Positions 8,929 through 17,836 are shown, counted from the stretch's first letter. The stretch is 64,000 nucleotides of DNA from Paenibacillus sp. PK3_47 (GCF_023520895.1 NZ_CP026029.1:3782001-3846000), one strand, 5' to 3'. The notes: a model not told the origin generated them from the letters alone. A program made the numbers and translations.

Positions 8929-10824
8929 ATGAAGCTGTTATCACCAAAGAGCATAGCTGCGATCCTGATGCTGCTGCTGCTCTCAGCCATAGTACCCCTC
9001 GGTATTGCCATGGAATGGAAAGGCCAGGCAGGTACTGTCGTTAAGGGGTGGGAGCAGGCTTGGGACGAATCAGAATTACATAATGTTACCGGAGCTGCTG
9101 CAATTCCGGATCAAAACTGGATTCATATAACAAGCGGCACAGCGATGCCGCTGCCTCCCGGAGAGACGGAAGCGGCCTGGCTGCGCTTTGATTTGCCGGA
9201 GACCCAGGGCGATTCGGCACTGCTGATTGATAAAATCTACGGCAACCATATAAAGGCATACAGGAATAACACCCTCATTTTTGACTCTGAGGCTATGGTC
9301 GGTTTTAGCGGCAGCAAGGTGCTTATTCCTTTGACGGGTGAAGAAGAAGGCCGTCTGTATTTATGGAGCACCGGCAACGGCCGGGAGCTTGGAATAGAAG
9401 GAGAGGTCAGGCTGGGCGGGTACAACAAGCTGCTCGCCTTTTACGTAAAACAGGACCTGGTCGATCTGGTGATCGGCGCCGCGCTTGTCTTTATGAGCGC
9501 TGCGCTGCTGATGTGCCTCTTTTTCCTCAGAGTGGAATTTTTCTCAGGCGGCTTCTGGCTTGTGCTGGTTATCTTGTCTTTCGGTGTCCTGATGATTACC
9601 TACTCGCCGTTTCTGCCGCTGATTACGCACAAGCAGGACCGGATCATCGAGGTTTGCTTTGATCTTGCCCTGTTTACGCTGCTGCCGGCATTTACGTCTT
9701 ATTTTGAACGGATGTTCCTGAACGGACGGAGTCGCCTGCTGATCCGTTTCCGCAATTTTCAGCTTGCCTATTCTCTTTTCTGCCTGTGCCTGATGATTGC
9801 GAATGCCCTGCTGTCCTACCGTCTGGATACGCTGTACCGGATGCTTACTGTTAATGTTCTGGGCATCATGATGCTGCTGCAATTCATTTTATTGCTGAGC
9901 CTGGCGGTCAAGTATGCCTATAAAGGCAGCCGGGATGCCGTAATCTTCTCTTTAGGATTTGGCGTGTTTGCTGTTGTGGCGCTGACCGAACTGCTGCTGT
10001 TTTTTGCATCTGGAGAGCGGTATCAGCTGTACTGGTGGAAGTGGGGAGTGGTTGTATTTATTATTTCCCTGATCGTCATCCTGGGCAGAAGATTTGCCCG
10101 AAACTACGAGCGGACCGTGGAATATTCCCGGGAGCTGGAAAAGTTCAACACGGATCTGCAGCGTTCCGAGAAAATGGAAATTATCAGCGAGCTCGCAGCC
10201 TCAGTAGCGCATGAGGTGCGCAATCCGCTGCAGGTTACCCGGGGCTTTCTGCAGATTCTGGGTGAACGTTCCGCTTCAAAGGAGCAGGAATACCTGAAGA
10301 TGGCCATCGATGAGCTGGACCGCGCTTCGTCTATCATTACAGATTTCCTGACTTTCGCCAAACCGGGGCTGGATACGGTAGATGTGTTTGAGGCGGGTAC
10401 CGAACTGAAACATGTAGCCGGTATTCTGGTTCCGCTGGCCAATCTTCAGGGAGGCACCATTGATCTTCATCTGCAGAACGGCCTGACTGTGCTGGGCAAT
10501 CCCTCCAAATTCAAACAGGCTTTTATCAATCTGATCAAGAACAGTATCGAGTCGCTTGAGGATAACGGACGGATTACAGTAACTGCCTGGAAATCAGGAG
10601 AAGATATAATAATCAGTGTGAAGGATAACGGGGAAGGCATGAAGGCCAGTGAACTGGCCCGGCTGGGGGAGCCGTATTACTCCAACAAAACCAAGGGAAC
10701 CGGGTTGGGGCTTATGGTGACCTTCCGGATCATTGAGGCGATGGACGGCACCATTAAGTTTCAAAGCACCAAAGGTGAAGGGACAGAAGTAACCGTTAAA
10801 TTGCCAGGCGCCGGAAGAAAATAG
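8929..10824 (+). CDS. Membrane sensor histidine kinase (DISM-like sensor + 7TM), copy 1
   Basis: 631 residues. A signal-like first helix (8-28) is followed by an extracytoplasmic beta-rich domain (about 35-165), seven hydrophobic segments (about 178-395), a short coil, a HisKA domain with H-E-V-R-N-P-L-Q (H428) and an HATPase with N-L-I-K-N-S-I-E, D-N-G-E-G-M and G-T-G-L-G-L. This is the 7TMR-DISM layout. The DHp sequence resembles kinases that feed the sporulation phosphorelay. No response regulator is adjacent. It is a tandem paralogue of the next gene: kinase halves are nearly identical, sensor halves diverged. Confidence 0.93.
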   Translation: MKLLSPKSIAAILMLLLLSAIVPLGIAMEWKGQAGTVVKGWEQAWDESELHNVTGAAAIPDQNWIHITSGTAMPLPPGETEAAWLRFDLPETQGDSALLIDKIYGNHIKAYRNNTLIFDSEAMVGFSGSKVLIPLTGEEEGRLYLWSTGNGRELGIEGEVRLGGYNKLLAFYVKQDLVDLVIGAALVFMSAALLMCLFFLRVEFFSGGFWLVLVILSFGVLMITYSPFLPLITHKQDRIIEVCFDLALFTLLPAFTSYFERMFLNGRSRLLIRFRNFQLAYSLFCLCLMIANALLSYRLDTLYRMLTVNVLGIMMLLQFILLLSLAVKYAYKGSRDAVIFSLGFGVFAVVALTELLLFFASGERYQLYWWKWGVVVFIISLIVILGRRFARNYERTVEYSRELEKFNTDLQRSEKMEIISELAASVAHEVRNPLQVTRGFLQILGERSASKEQEYLKMAIDELDRASSIITDFLTFAKPGLDTVDVFEAGTELKHVAGILVPLANLQGGTIDLHLQNGLTVLGNPSKFKQAFINLIKNSIESLEDNGRITVTAWKSGEDIIISVKDNGEGMKASELARLGEPYYSNKTKGTGLGLMVTFRIIEAMDGTIKFQSTKGEGTEVTVKLPGAGRK

Positions 10825-10931
10825 AAAATAATTGGTTTGTCTTGCTATTTATGAAGGGATAGGCAAAGGTCAGGGCGAAATAATAACAGCAACAGAACTT
10901 TGCTTCTGAAACTTTCTCCTGAGGTGCTTGC

Positions 10932-12848
10932 ATGCGCTTGATTTTCAGAACTTTACAGAAAGCGGCATTGGTTTTCCTGCTGTTTATGACCTGCGGACTG
11001 CTGCCGGTATCGGCGCAAAGCGAATATGCCTCAAGCGAAGTTTCCAGCTGGCAGATCAAGTGGGCGGATGAGGCCGGAGATCACGGAGCTGAAGCTCCTG
11101 CTGCTGTTCAGGAAGGGTGGATTACTGCCGGAGGAGAACAGGGGTCACCTGAACTTCCTAAGGGAGTCTCTGCTGCCTGGACCCGGATTCCTTTGCCGGA
11201 GTTCAACTATGCGTCACCTTCGGTTTATATTGAAAAGCTGTATGCACTGCAGGTAAAAGTGTACGTAGAGCAGCGTCTTATATATGAAGATAACCGCGAT
11301 TATATCAAAGATAATTATTCCCTCCTGATTCCGCTCAGCACCGGGGACAGCGGCCGGAACTTATACATCTGGACAGAGACGCTGCAGGACCGGATCGGCA
11401 TCAAGGATCACGTGATCATCGGCGAGCATAGTGAACTGGTCAAGGATTATATCGGCAATGGTCTGATTGACATCATTTTGGGCGGCGCCTTTTTGTTTGT
11501 GGCTGCAGTGTTGTTTGTATGCGCCTTTTACCTCAGCAAGGAGTATTTTCCCATTGCGGTGTCCCTGTCTATAGTTATCGCCTCCACAGGTACGCTTTCT
11601 ATTACTTATTCTCCTTTTATCTATACCTTCTATAGCCATTTGGGTCCGGTCAGTATTGTTTTTCTGGATCTGGCTCTTTTGTCGCTCCTTCCTGCATTGA
11701 CGTTCTTGTTCGAAAAAATCTTCGGCAGCGGAAAATTTGCTATTATCCGGCGCTTCCGCAAATTCCAGACCGGCTATTCCCTGTTCTGTGCGGGATGTCT
11801 GATTATCAATCTGCTGTCAGGCAACCATTTTGTGGAGCTGTATTATTTTGTCTCAACCACGGTTGTCGGAATTATTCTCATTCTGCAGTTCATACTGCTT
11901 ATTGCCTGTGTCATCATTTACTCCCTCAAAGGAAACAGGGATGCGATTATTTTTGCTGTGGGCTTCGGGACGGCTGCCTTTACAGGCGTATTGGAGCTGA
12001 TCTGGTATTATTTCCGGAACGGCAACTATGATCTCTTTTATTGGAAATGGGCGCTGGTGGTGTTCATTCTTTCGCTAATCATTATTCTGGGCCGCAGACT
12101 GGCTATGAATCACCAGCAGGTGGTGAAATATTCCCGGGAGCTGGAGCTGTTCAACAATGAACTGCAGCGCTCCGAAAAGATGGAGATTATCAGCGAGCTG
12201 GCAGCATCGGTGGCGCATGAGGTGCGTAACCCGCTTCAGGTTACCCGAGGGTTTCTGCAGCTGCTCAGCGAGAAGTCGACCGGGGATGCGCAGAGCTACC
12301 TGTTCATGGCGCTTAGTGAACTCGACCGGGCGTCGGATATCATTACGGATTTTCTGACCTTTGCCAAGCCGGAATTTGAACAGGTGGTCCTCTTGAACGT
12401 GCAGGATGAATTCAGGCATATCGAGGGTATTCTGCGGCCGCTTTGTCATATGAATGGCGGAAAAATGGTGCTCGATATGGGTGGCCAGCTGTGGGTGAGG
12501 GGCAATTCCTCCAAATTTAAGCAGGCGTTCATCAATATTATCAAGAACAGCATTGAATCGCTTGGGGATGAGGGTTATATCCATATGAGCGGATATGTGC
12601 GGGGGGATAAAGTATACATTCATATTAAGGATAACGGCGAAGGTATGGACCAAGGAGTGCTGAACCGGCTGGGCGAGCCGTATTTCTCGAACAAAACCAA
12701 GGGAACGGGCCTCGGCCTGATGGTGACCTTCCGCATCATTGAGGCGATGCAGGGGGAGATCAGGTTTGTCAGCAAAAAAGGGGCCGGAACCGAATCCATC
12801 ATCATTCTGCCGCTGGCAGATGCTCAGGATGATTCCAACCCCTTATGA
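10932..12848 (+). CDS. Membrane sensor histidine kinase (DISM-like sensor + 7TM), copy 2
   Basis: 638 residues with the same layout as its upstream paralogue: signal peptide, extracytoplasmic domain (about 35-170), seven membrane helices (about 180-400), HisKA with H-E-V-R-N-P (H429) and an HATPase domain. The extracytoplasmic part differs strongly from copy 1, suggesting a different ligand, while the DHp region is almost the same and should phosphorylate the same partner. GAGGTG lies before the ATG. The stop is only 17 bp from the converging stop of the NHLP peptide gene and no terminator separates them, so read-through would be antisense to that gene. Confidence 0.93.
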   Translation: MRLIFRTLQKAALVFLLFMTCGLLPVSAQSEYASSEVSSWQIKWADEAGDHGAEAPAAVQEGWITAGGEQGSPELPKGVSAAWTRIPLPEFNYASPSVYIEKLYALQVKVYVEQRLIYEDNRDYIKDNYSLLIPLSTGDSGRNLYIWTETLQDRIGIKDHVIIGEHSELVKDYIGNGLIDIILGGAFLFVAAVLFVCAFYLSKEYFPIAVSLSIVIASTGTLSITYSPFIYTFYSHLGPVSIVFLDLALLSLLPALTFLFEKIFGSGKFAIIRRFRKFQTGYSLFCAGCLIINLLSGNHFVELYYFVSTTVVGIILILQFILLIACVIIYSLKGNRDAIIFAVGFGTAAFTGVLELIWYYFRNGNYDLFYWKWALVVFILSLIIILGRRLAMNHQQVVKYSRELELFNNELQRSEKMEIISELAASVAHEVRNPLQVTRGFLQLLSEKSTGDAQSYLFMALSELDRASDIITDFLTFAKPEFEQVVLLNVQDEFRHIEGILRPLCHMNGGKMVLDMGGQLWVRGNSSKFKQAFINIIKNSIESLGDEGYIHMSGYVRGDKVYIHIKDNGEGMDQGVLNRLGEPYFSNKTKGTGLGLMVTFRIIEAMQGEIRFVSKKGAGTESIIILPLADAQDDSNPL

Positions 12849-12865
12849 AGTCTAAGCTTGGTGAA

Positions 12866-13105
12866 TTACCATGAACCCATCGGCTTAACGTCAGCTTTGA
12901 GCACATCTGAAGAAGGACTCGGAGGAATGACCAGGTAGAACTCGTTGGAGCCTTCTTCTACAGTTTTTAGCGTGATGTTGTCAGGAAGCTGGATGCCTAG
13001 GGCTTCGAACAGGGCTGCTTTGGGATCTGCAAGGAGCTTCTGCTTGAAACTTGGGTCTTCCCATGCTTTTTGAATCACTTGATTCTTAAGAATTGCTTCT
13101 GACAT
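12866..13105 (-). CDS. NHLP-leader RiPP precursor-like peptide ending in Trp
   Basis: 79 residues. The N-terminal 60 match the nitrile-hydratase-like leader pattern: A-W-x-D-x-x-F-K-Q-K-L-L-A-D-P-K-A-A-L, then L-G-I-x-L-P-D and N-E-F-Y-L-V-I-P-P. After the P-P-S-P end of the leader only about 15 residues remain, closing in K-P-M-G-S-W. The last residue is the only Trp outside the leader. ATG 13105 is chosen over 13114 because GGGAGG sits 9 nt before it. It is encoded downstream of an isoprenoid-synthase-fold enzyme on the same strand. I infer a modified, secreted peptide; an inactive nitrile-hydratase relic is the alternative. Confidence 0.82.
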   Translation of the reverse strand: MSEAILKNQVIQKAWEDPSFKQKLLADPKAALFEALGIQLPDNITLKTVEEGSNEFYLVIPPSPSSDVLKADVKPMGSW

Positions 13106-13207
13106 CACAATCATCCTCCCAAATGGTTAATTTTACCTACCAAGCATATCATAGTCTTTTATATAATTCTATTACTATTTTTTGGATTATGTAAGTGTCT
13201 GTGCTGG

Positions 13208-14140
13208 TCATAGATTACTATGTCTCGATAGCCAGTAACCGAGTCCTCCCCCCTGTAAAAGCTGCTTCTCCGCCTCAATGGCTGAGGCGATATGCTCCAG
13301 ATTCTTGACCAGTACTAGGTGAAAAGACAGCAGATGAGGAATGTTCAGGCTGTAGCCTTCAAGCCTCTTATGATTATCTGCGGCAGTTCCCGCATAAGCA
13401 GCGAGGCCGCTTGAGGTGAAGATGAAATCTTTAACCTTGCCTTGTGTAAGGAAATCCTCAGCCTCAAGGGAGGAGCGGACCAGCGCGAGGAGACAGTTAT
13501 AGCTTCCGTCGCTCAAATCCTGCTCCCAATCTTCATAATCATCAACCATTTGCAGTGTTATCAGCACTTCATGGAGCATAGATTCACATTCTGCGATCAG
13601 CGGGATGCGGTCTGTAAGCAGCAGTACAGCGGTACTGCACAGCTTAAGGGGGCTGGCTTTGTGGGCGATCCGGATACGGTCCTGCACAAAATAATTTCGG
13701 GTCTTTTCGCTGGTGACACTGTCGGCCCATTCCGAAATATAGCGGTTGAAATAGGACCAGAAGGGCGATTCCGGAGGAAACAGCGGGCGGTAAATATTGA
13801 GAAACTCCACATACAGCAGATTGGCCAGCGGCAGCTTTCCGGAAGCCGGGGACTCCCTATCGTCCATCAGATCATCCTGAAGGAAGAAATAGAGCATAAG
13901 CAGGATATTGCCGGCCGACATCGTACGTGCTGCTTCGGGAGTAATTCCATATTCGTCCCGCAGCCAGAAGGGGAGCAGATAACAGATATAGTTCTTGTTG
14001 CTCCCTGCCTTAAATACGTTAAATTGGTCAAGATAGGCCAAGCCCTGCGCAGCAAGCGGCTCCGGGAATCCGGAAATGATGCTGCTGCTTTTGTTGAATA
14101 CAGCTTGCAGATCTTCTTCGTAATGATGAAGCCAATCCAT
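13208..14140 (-). CDS. Class 1 isoprenoid-synthase-fold enzyme (ComQ-like candidate)
   Basis: 310 residues, all-alpha. Two Asp-rich Mg-diphosphate motifs are intact: Q-D-D-L-M-D-D (89-94) and V-D-D-Y-E-D-W-E-Q-D (D200, D201, D204). This fits trans-prenyl transferases/terpene synthases, yet the length, the lack of other polyprenyl-synthase signatures and the neighbouring peptide gene make ComQ-type peptide prenyltransferase the most attractive reading. AGGAG lies 8 nt before the ATG. The peptide gene starts 102 bp downstream on the same strand, the order found in comQ-comX. A polyprenyl diphosphate or small terpene synthase remains possible. Confidence 0.78.
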   Translation of the reverse strand: MDWLHHYEEDLQAVFNKSSSIISGFPEPLAAQGLAYLDQFNVFKAGSNKNYICYLLPFWLRDEYGITPEAARTMSAGNILLMLYFFLQDDLMDDRESPASGKLPLANLLYVEFLNIYRPLFPPESPFWSYFNRYISEWADSVTSEKTRNYFVQDRIRIAHKASPLKLCSTAVLLLTDRIPLIAECESMLHEVLITLQMVDDYEDWEQDLSDGSYNCLLALVRSSLEAEDFLTQGKVKDFIFTSSGLAAYAGTAADNHKRLEGYSLNIPHLLSFHLVLVKNLEHIASAIEAEKQLLQGGGLGYWLSRHSNL

Positions 14141-14251
14141 AGGCTTCGCTCCTGTCCTCAGTTTATTTTGTCAGGAAAAAAGTGGTTATTCGTCATGATT
14201 ATAGTCCTAAGGACAGGGGATTTCAATCGGAAATGTTGGGGTGAATGGGAC

Positions 14252-14566
14252 TTGGAATGGTACACTTTGGGACAAATGCTGATGAAGATCCGGATCGGGC
14301 AGAAAGCCGCCACTGCGGACGGCCGGACCGTAATGCGTACAGCAGACGGACTGTTCTGGACAGGCGGAAGAGAGCACGGCCGGGCGGTCGAGATCAAAGA
14401 CTATTTGTTCTCGGATATCTGGAGAATCTACGAGGATGAAGAAAGCCTGCAGGAAAGTGCAGGAAGGGAAGAGCGGGAGCGGCGGGAACGAGAAATGATT
14501 GAGAACCAGTATGAGGAGCTGCGCGGGGAATGGCTTGCTGCCGCCGGCGGCCAGCCGGAGGAGTAA
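14252..14566 (+). CDS. Hypothetical protein with charged C-terminal helix
   Basis: About 104 residues from a TTG at 14252 with GGGGTG 8 nt upstream; an ATG at 14276 is the alternative start. The N-terminal part is compact (R-T-A-D-G-L-F-W-T-G-G), the C-terminal part a strongly charged helix (R-E-E-R-E-R-R-E-R-E). The frame stays open far upstream to 13442, but that stretch is antisense to the isoprenoid enzyme and is not coding. No family recognised. Divergent from the isoprenoid enzyme. Confidence 0.5.
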   Translation: MEWYTLGQMLMKIRIGQKAATADGRTVMRTADGLFWTGGREHGRAVEIKDYLFSDIWRIYEDEESLQESAGREERERREREMIENQYEELRGEWLAAAGGQPEE

Positions 14567-14577
14567 CCATCACAGCA

Positions 14578-14624
14578 AATCCCGGCCAGCCGGGACGCTG
14601 GAGCGTCCGGCCTGACCGGGATTC
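14578..14624 (+). other. Long GC-rich inverted repeat
   Basis: AATCCCGG.CAG (from 14578) pairs with CTG.CCGGGATT (ending about 14624), with a smaller hairpin inside. No T run follows; it could be a terminator or processing signal after the small hypothetical gene. Confidence 0.5.
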
Positions 14625-14640
14625 CGCATGAATGTCTAAT

Positions 14641-14912
14641 AAGCGTGTACAGTTAGGCTAAGTGGAATTTCTCCATCTGATTCTCCGGCAAATAACGGTA
14701 TTATGATGCTGGTGGGAAAAACTCCACTTAAATGCACTGGAAAAGTCTAAAAAGGCATGAATCCGTCGAATTAGCTGGAGATTTTCCAACTACATTCCAT
14801 AAAAAAAGAAAATGGAGAGAATTAGGTGGAGTAAATCCCAGAAGATATAGTAAAGTCAGCACTAATAGATTTCGCTTATATAATAGAGCGGAGGTTTCAG
14901 TAACTCTAGTAA
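14641..14912. repeat. Non-coding region with inverted repeats
   Basis: TAAGTGGA (14659-14666) pairs with TCCACTTA (14723-14730). The phrase TCCGGCAAATAACGG (about 14684-14698) recurs at about 21044-21058 in the palindrome cluster, so both regions appear to carry one dispersed repeat family. Further G/C-swapped variants of GGAGATTTTCC follow to about 14840. No gene seen. Confidence 0.5.
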
Positions 14913-16841
14913 TCAGCCAGCTGCCGTATCCGAAAGACGCTGAGCCAGAGCGGCGTACTCGCCGCGCAGGCGGAGCAGCTTGGAGACGCTTTTCTCCAGG
15001 CCCCCCGGACGGTTGCGCTGTATCCACAGCTGCCGGTAATGATGAAGTAAAAGGTCAAGATCCTTGATCTGCCGGGTAACCTGCTCAGGTCTGATGCCGC
15101 TCTGATCAGCTGCAAGCTGGTGTTTGAGCCGGCAGAGCCGGACAGCATGCTGCACAAAATGTATGCCGTTAGCCAGCTCCCGGCCTACAAGTGCGGCATC
15201 CTCACATTCCAGCGCGAGATCCGGCAGTCTGGCTTCTATACCGCTGATATACTGTTCCAGCTGGTCCAGCTGTTCTGCAGACAGCTTGCCGGAAAGCTGT
15301 ACACTGCCGAGATTACTGCGCAGCAGCATGGACATTTCTGTATCATTTGCCCGCACACGGGATTCAAATTTATAGTAGTTCCCCAGATCAAGCAGCAGCT
15401 GTCCGATCTTCTCTGAACGGTCTTGAAAAACCGATTTGTTGAGATAGCCTGCGATATCGGCTTCAAGATTGTGCTCCACATTCCAGGCCAGCGCGGCGCC
15501 GTATACGAATCCCGGATAGCTTACCGGCAGATGCTGCCAATGGCCGAAATCGCCCCAGTCGGTAATCAGATATCCGATAGCCCCGTAGTTTTTGCCGTGG
15601 ACAGCTGCATTCCGCAGATTGCCCAGCATATTGTCGCTGCGTCCTGTTAGCGAGTTCCAGGAGCTGGTGCCGGGGCAGACATAGAACGGTATGCCGGCTT
15701 CCCGGAATTTCTGCATATCTTCTTCAAAAGGATGCTCCGCGCCGTAGCCCCATTCCATGGCAATAATGTTTTTGGGCAGCTGCGGGATCAGCTCGGGATA
15801 CTGAATGATAATATCGCCCCAGAACTGCATCGTTTTGCCGCGCCGGGACACAAGCTCCTGTATTTTGAGCAGGAAGGATAAATACACCTGGCCTTTTCCT
15901 GACGCATCGGCCTGTGCCTTGCTCTTGCCGAGACCCACCTCATAGGTTTCATCACAGCCGGTATTGAACTGGCTGGAGGTGAAATAGGGCAGCAGATCAT
16001 CATACATAGTGCCAAGGAGAGTAAGTACTTCAGGATCTTCAGTATGGAAGGTTCCGGGCTCCATGAACAGGCCGTCCGGATACATATCGCTGTCATACAT
16101 ATATTCCGGCATCTTGAATCCTTCAGGAATTTCAGCCAGGTGGTTGAATTCCGGCCGGGTCAGCCAGCCTTCCATATGTCCAAAGCTGTTCTGGTTCGGA
16201 ACCAGCTCAATCCCGCGCTCCCGGCAGTATTCATCCAGCAGCAGAATTTCTTCACCGGTTATAGGGGTTTCAAGCTCCCATACAGCCGGGAAGGATTCGT
16301 AGGCAAAAGGTGAACCTTCAATATATAGCTGCAATTGGTTCAGCTTCAAATCTTCCATCAGATCTACAATCCGGTAAAGGGTTTCGGTCTTGGGAATTTT
16401 ATTGCGGCTGATATCGATCATCAGCCCCCTGGCGGCAAAATCCGGTTCGTCATAAATATGCAGGTACGGGATTTTTCTGCCACACTGCCCCAGAATCTGC
16501 TTCAGCGTGGTTACTGCGTAATTAGCCGCTGCCTGTGAGCCGTAAGTTATGAATATTCCGCCTGCGTCCACCCGGATTTCATAGGCCTGGGAAGGCAGTG
16601 CAAGGTTATAGCTGAAGCTGCAGGCGGATACAGTATTCGGACGTGTGCCGACAGACAGGGGCAGACTCAGCTGAAGGGCTTGCAATATGACAGCCTTGAG
16701 CCTGCGGGCGGCGTATAATATCCCGCGGTCCTCTTCAGCGGCCAGAATAATGCTGCCGTTCACAGGGATTGTAAATATTCCTCCGGAAGCTGTAAGCCTG
16801 CGCGGATAGGGGAGAAGCTGCAGTAGGCCTTTTTCAGTCAT
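14913..16841 (-). CDS. Glycoside hydrolase family 20 (beta-N-acetylhexosaminidase-like)
   Basis: 642 residues, no signal peptide, hence probably cytoplasmic. Residues 1-130 form a GH20b-like alpha/beta domain; the TIM barrel begins at D-E-P-D-F-A-A-R-G-L-M-I-D-I-S-R (131-146). The catalytic Asp-Glu pair of GH20 is seen in F-N-T-G-C-D-E-T (D297, E298). The tail after about 500 is helical. GH20 enzymes release terminal GlcNAc/GalNAc by substrate-assisted catalysis. GAGGTG precedes the ATG. The AraC-type regulator is divergent, 83 bp away, and is the likely controller. The substrate is probably an imported amino-sugar oligosaccharide. Confidence 0.9.
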   Translation of the reverse strand: MTEKGLLQLLPYPRRLTASGGIFTIPVNGSIILAAEEDRGILYAARRLKAVILQALQLSLPLSVGTRPNTVSACSFSYNLALPSQAYEIRVDAGGIFITYGSQAAANYAVTTLKQILGQCGRKIPYLHIYDEPDFAARGLMIDISRNKIPKTETLYRIVDLMEDLKLNQLQLYIEGSPFAYESFPAVWELETPITGEEILLLDEYCRERGIELVPNQNSFGHMEGWLTRPEFNHLAEIPEGFKMPEYMYDSDMYPDGLFMEPGTFHTEDPEVLTLLGTMYDDLLPYFTSSQFNTGCDETYEVGLGKSKAQADASGKGQVYLSFLLKIQELVSRRGKTMQFWGDIIIQYPELIPQLPKNIIAMEWGYGAEHPFEEDMQKFREAGIPFYVCPGTSSWNSLTGRSDNMLGNLRNAAVHGKNYGAIGYLITDWGDFGHWQHLPVSYPGFVYGAALAWNVEHNLEADIAGYLNKSVFQDRSEKIGQLLLDLGNYYKFESRVRANDTEMSMLLRSNLGSVQLSGKLSAEQLDQLEQYISGIEARLPDLALECEDAALVGRELANGIHFVQHAVRLCRLKHQLAADQSGIRPEQVTRQIKDLDLLLHHYRQLWIQRNRPGGLEKSVSKLLRLRGEYAALAQRLSDTAAG

Positions 16842-16924
16842 AGCGTGGACACCTCTTGTTCATGTAGAATATGTTCATCTATAAACAACCTTATCACTCT
16901 TAAAAAAAGGAAGGAATGCAAAAT

Positions 16925-17782
16925 ATGCTCAAGCAGATGGATTATATGATCAGCCCGTATCCTATCCGGATCATTGATCCCAAGGTGGAATCCTCCAGGC
17001 TCAGATTACAATCGATCCGTGTAGGGCAGGCCGGGCATCTTCCGGGAAGAACACTATACCGCTCCGGAGCTGTCTTTGAGCACTGGGCGATGGTCTATAT
17101 CGCCTCCGGCAGCGGAACCTTGACGGAGAACGGAGGGAAGGAGCAGCAGGTAGGGGGAGGAAGCCTGTTTTTTTTCCGTCCGGGATACAGCTACTGCTTT
17201 GGTCCGCCTCCTGAAGGGAGCTGGGACGAGTATTATATCGACTTCACCGGAACAAGAGTAACTGAGTGGGTGGAAGCGGGGATGGTTACGGGCGGCACTG
17301 TGTATCAGATTGGACAGCCGCCGGGACTTTTGTCCTCCTTCGAAGAGGTTCTCCGGCTCATGGACAGCGGAATTCCGGCAGCTGCTGACCGTGCCGCGTT
17401 AATTCTCGAAAATATGCTGCTGGAGTGTACATTGGCCGCTGCCGCCCCCAGCCACTCCAGGGAATCCGATTTGATGCAGACAGTCCGCGATGATCTGGGC
17501 ACCTGTGTCTACGGGGAAGTTACACTGGCGGAGATTGCTGCACGGCATCATATGTCAATGTCGACACTCCGCCGTATTGTCCGCCGCAGCAGCGGCTTCC
17601 CGCTGCATGAATATATTCACCGGATCAAAATGGCTGAAGCCAAGCACCTGCTGCTGAATACCAGCCTGCAGATTAAGGAAATAGCCGGGCTCCTCCATTA
17701 CAGCGATGCTTTTTATTTCTCAAGGCTATACAAAAAATATATGGGGATTTCTCCCCAATACTCCCGGAACCATATTTTATAA
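16925..17782 (+). CDS. AraC family transcriptional regulator
   Basis: 285 residues. The N-terminal cupin-like sensing domain (about 40-150) contains G-S-L-F-F-F-R-P-G-Y-S-Y; the C-terminal AraC double helix-turn-helix (about 185-285) shows E-V-T-L-A-E-I-A-A-R-H-H-M-S-M-S-T-L and Y-S-D-A-F-Y-F-S-R-L-Y-K-K. ATG 16925 is chosen over 16916 because GGAAGG lies 10 nt upstream. Divergent from the GH20 gene, which it probably regulates in response to a sugar. Confidence 0.92.
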   Translation: MLKQMDYMISPYPIRIIDPKVESSRLRLQSIRVGQAGHLPGRTLYRSGAVFEHWAMVYIASGSGTLTENGGKEQQVGGGSLFFFRPGYSYCFGPPPEGSWDEYYIDFTGTRVTEWVEAGMVTGGTVYQIGQPPGLLSSFEEVLRLMDSGIPAAADRAALILENMLLECTLAAAAPSHSRESDLMQTVRDDLGTCVYGEVTLAEIAARHHMSMSTLRRIVRRSSGFPLHEYIHRIKMAEAKHLLLNTSLQIKEIAGLLHYSDAFYFSRLYKKYMGISPQYSRNHIL

Positions 17783-17836
17783 ATCGACATTATTCTACTT
17801 TTGGCTGTATTCCTTGTCGGAATATGTAGTCTTATG

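Noticed and set aside
8929-12848. Assembly duplication of one kinase gene
   Set aside because: The sensor halves differ widely and third-codon positions differ in the kinase halves, so these are true paralogues.
12866-13105. Nitrile hydratase alpha subunit fragment
   Set aside because: The catalytic Cys-cluster region is absent and the length fits free-standing NHLP precursors; kept only as a remote alternative.
13442-14251. Long plus-strand open frame joined to the 14252 gene
   Set aside because: It is antisense to the isoprenoid enzyme, whose motifs, start and neighbour are convincing; the frame is open only by chance.
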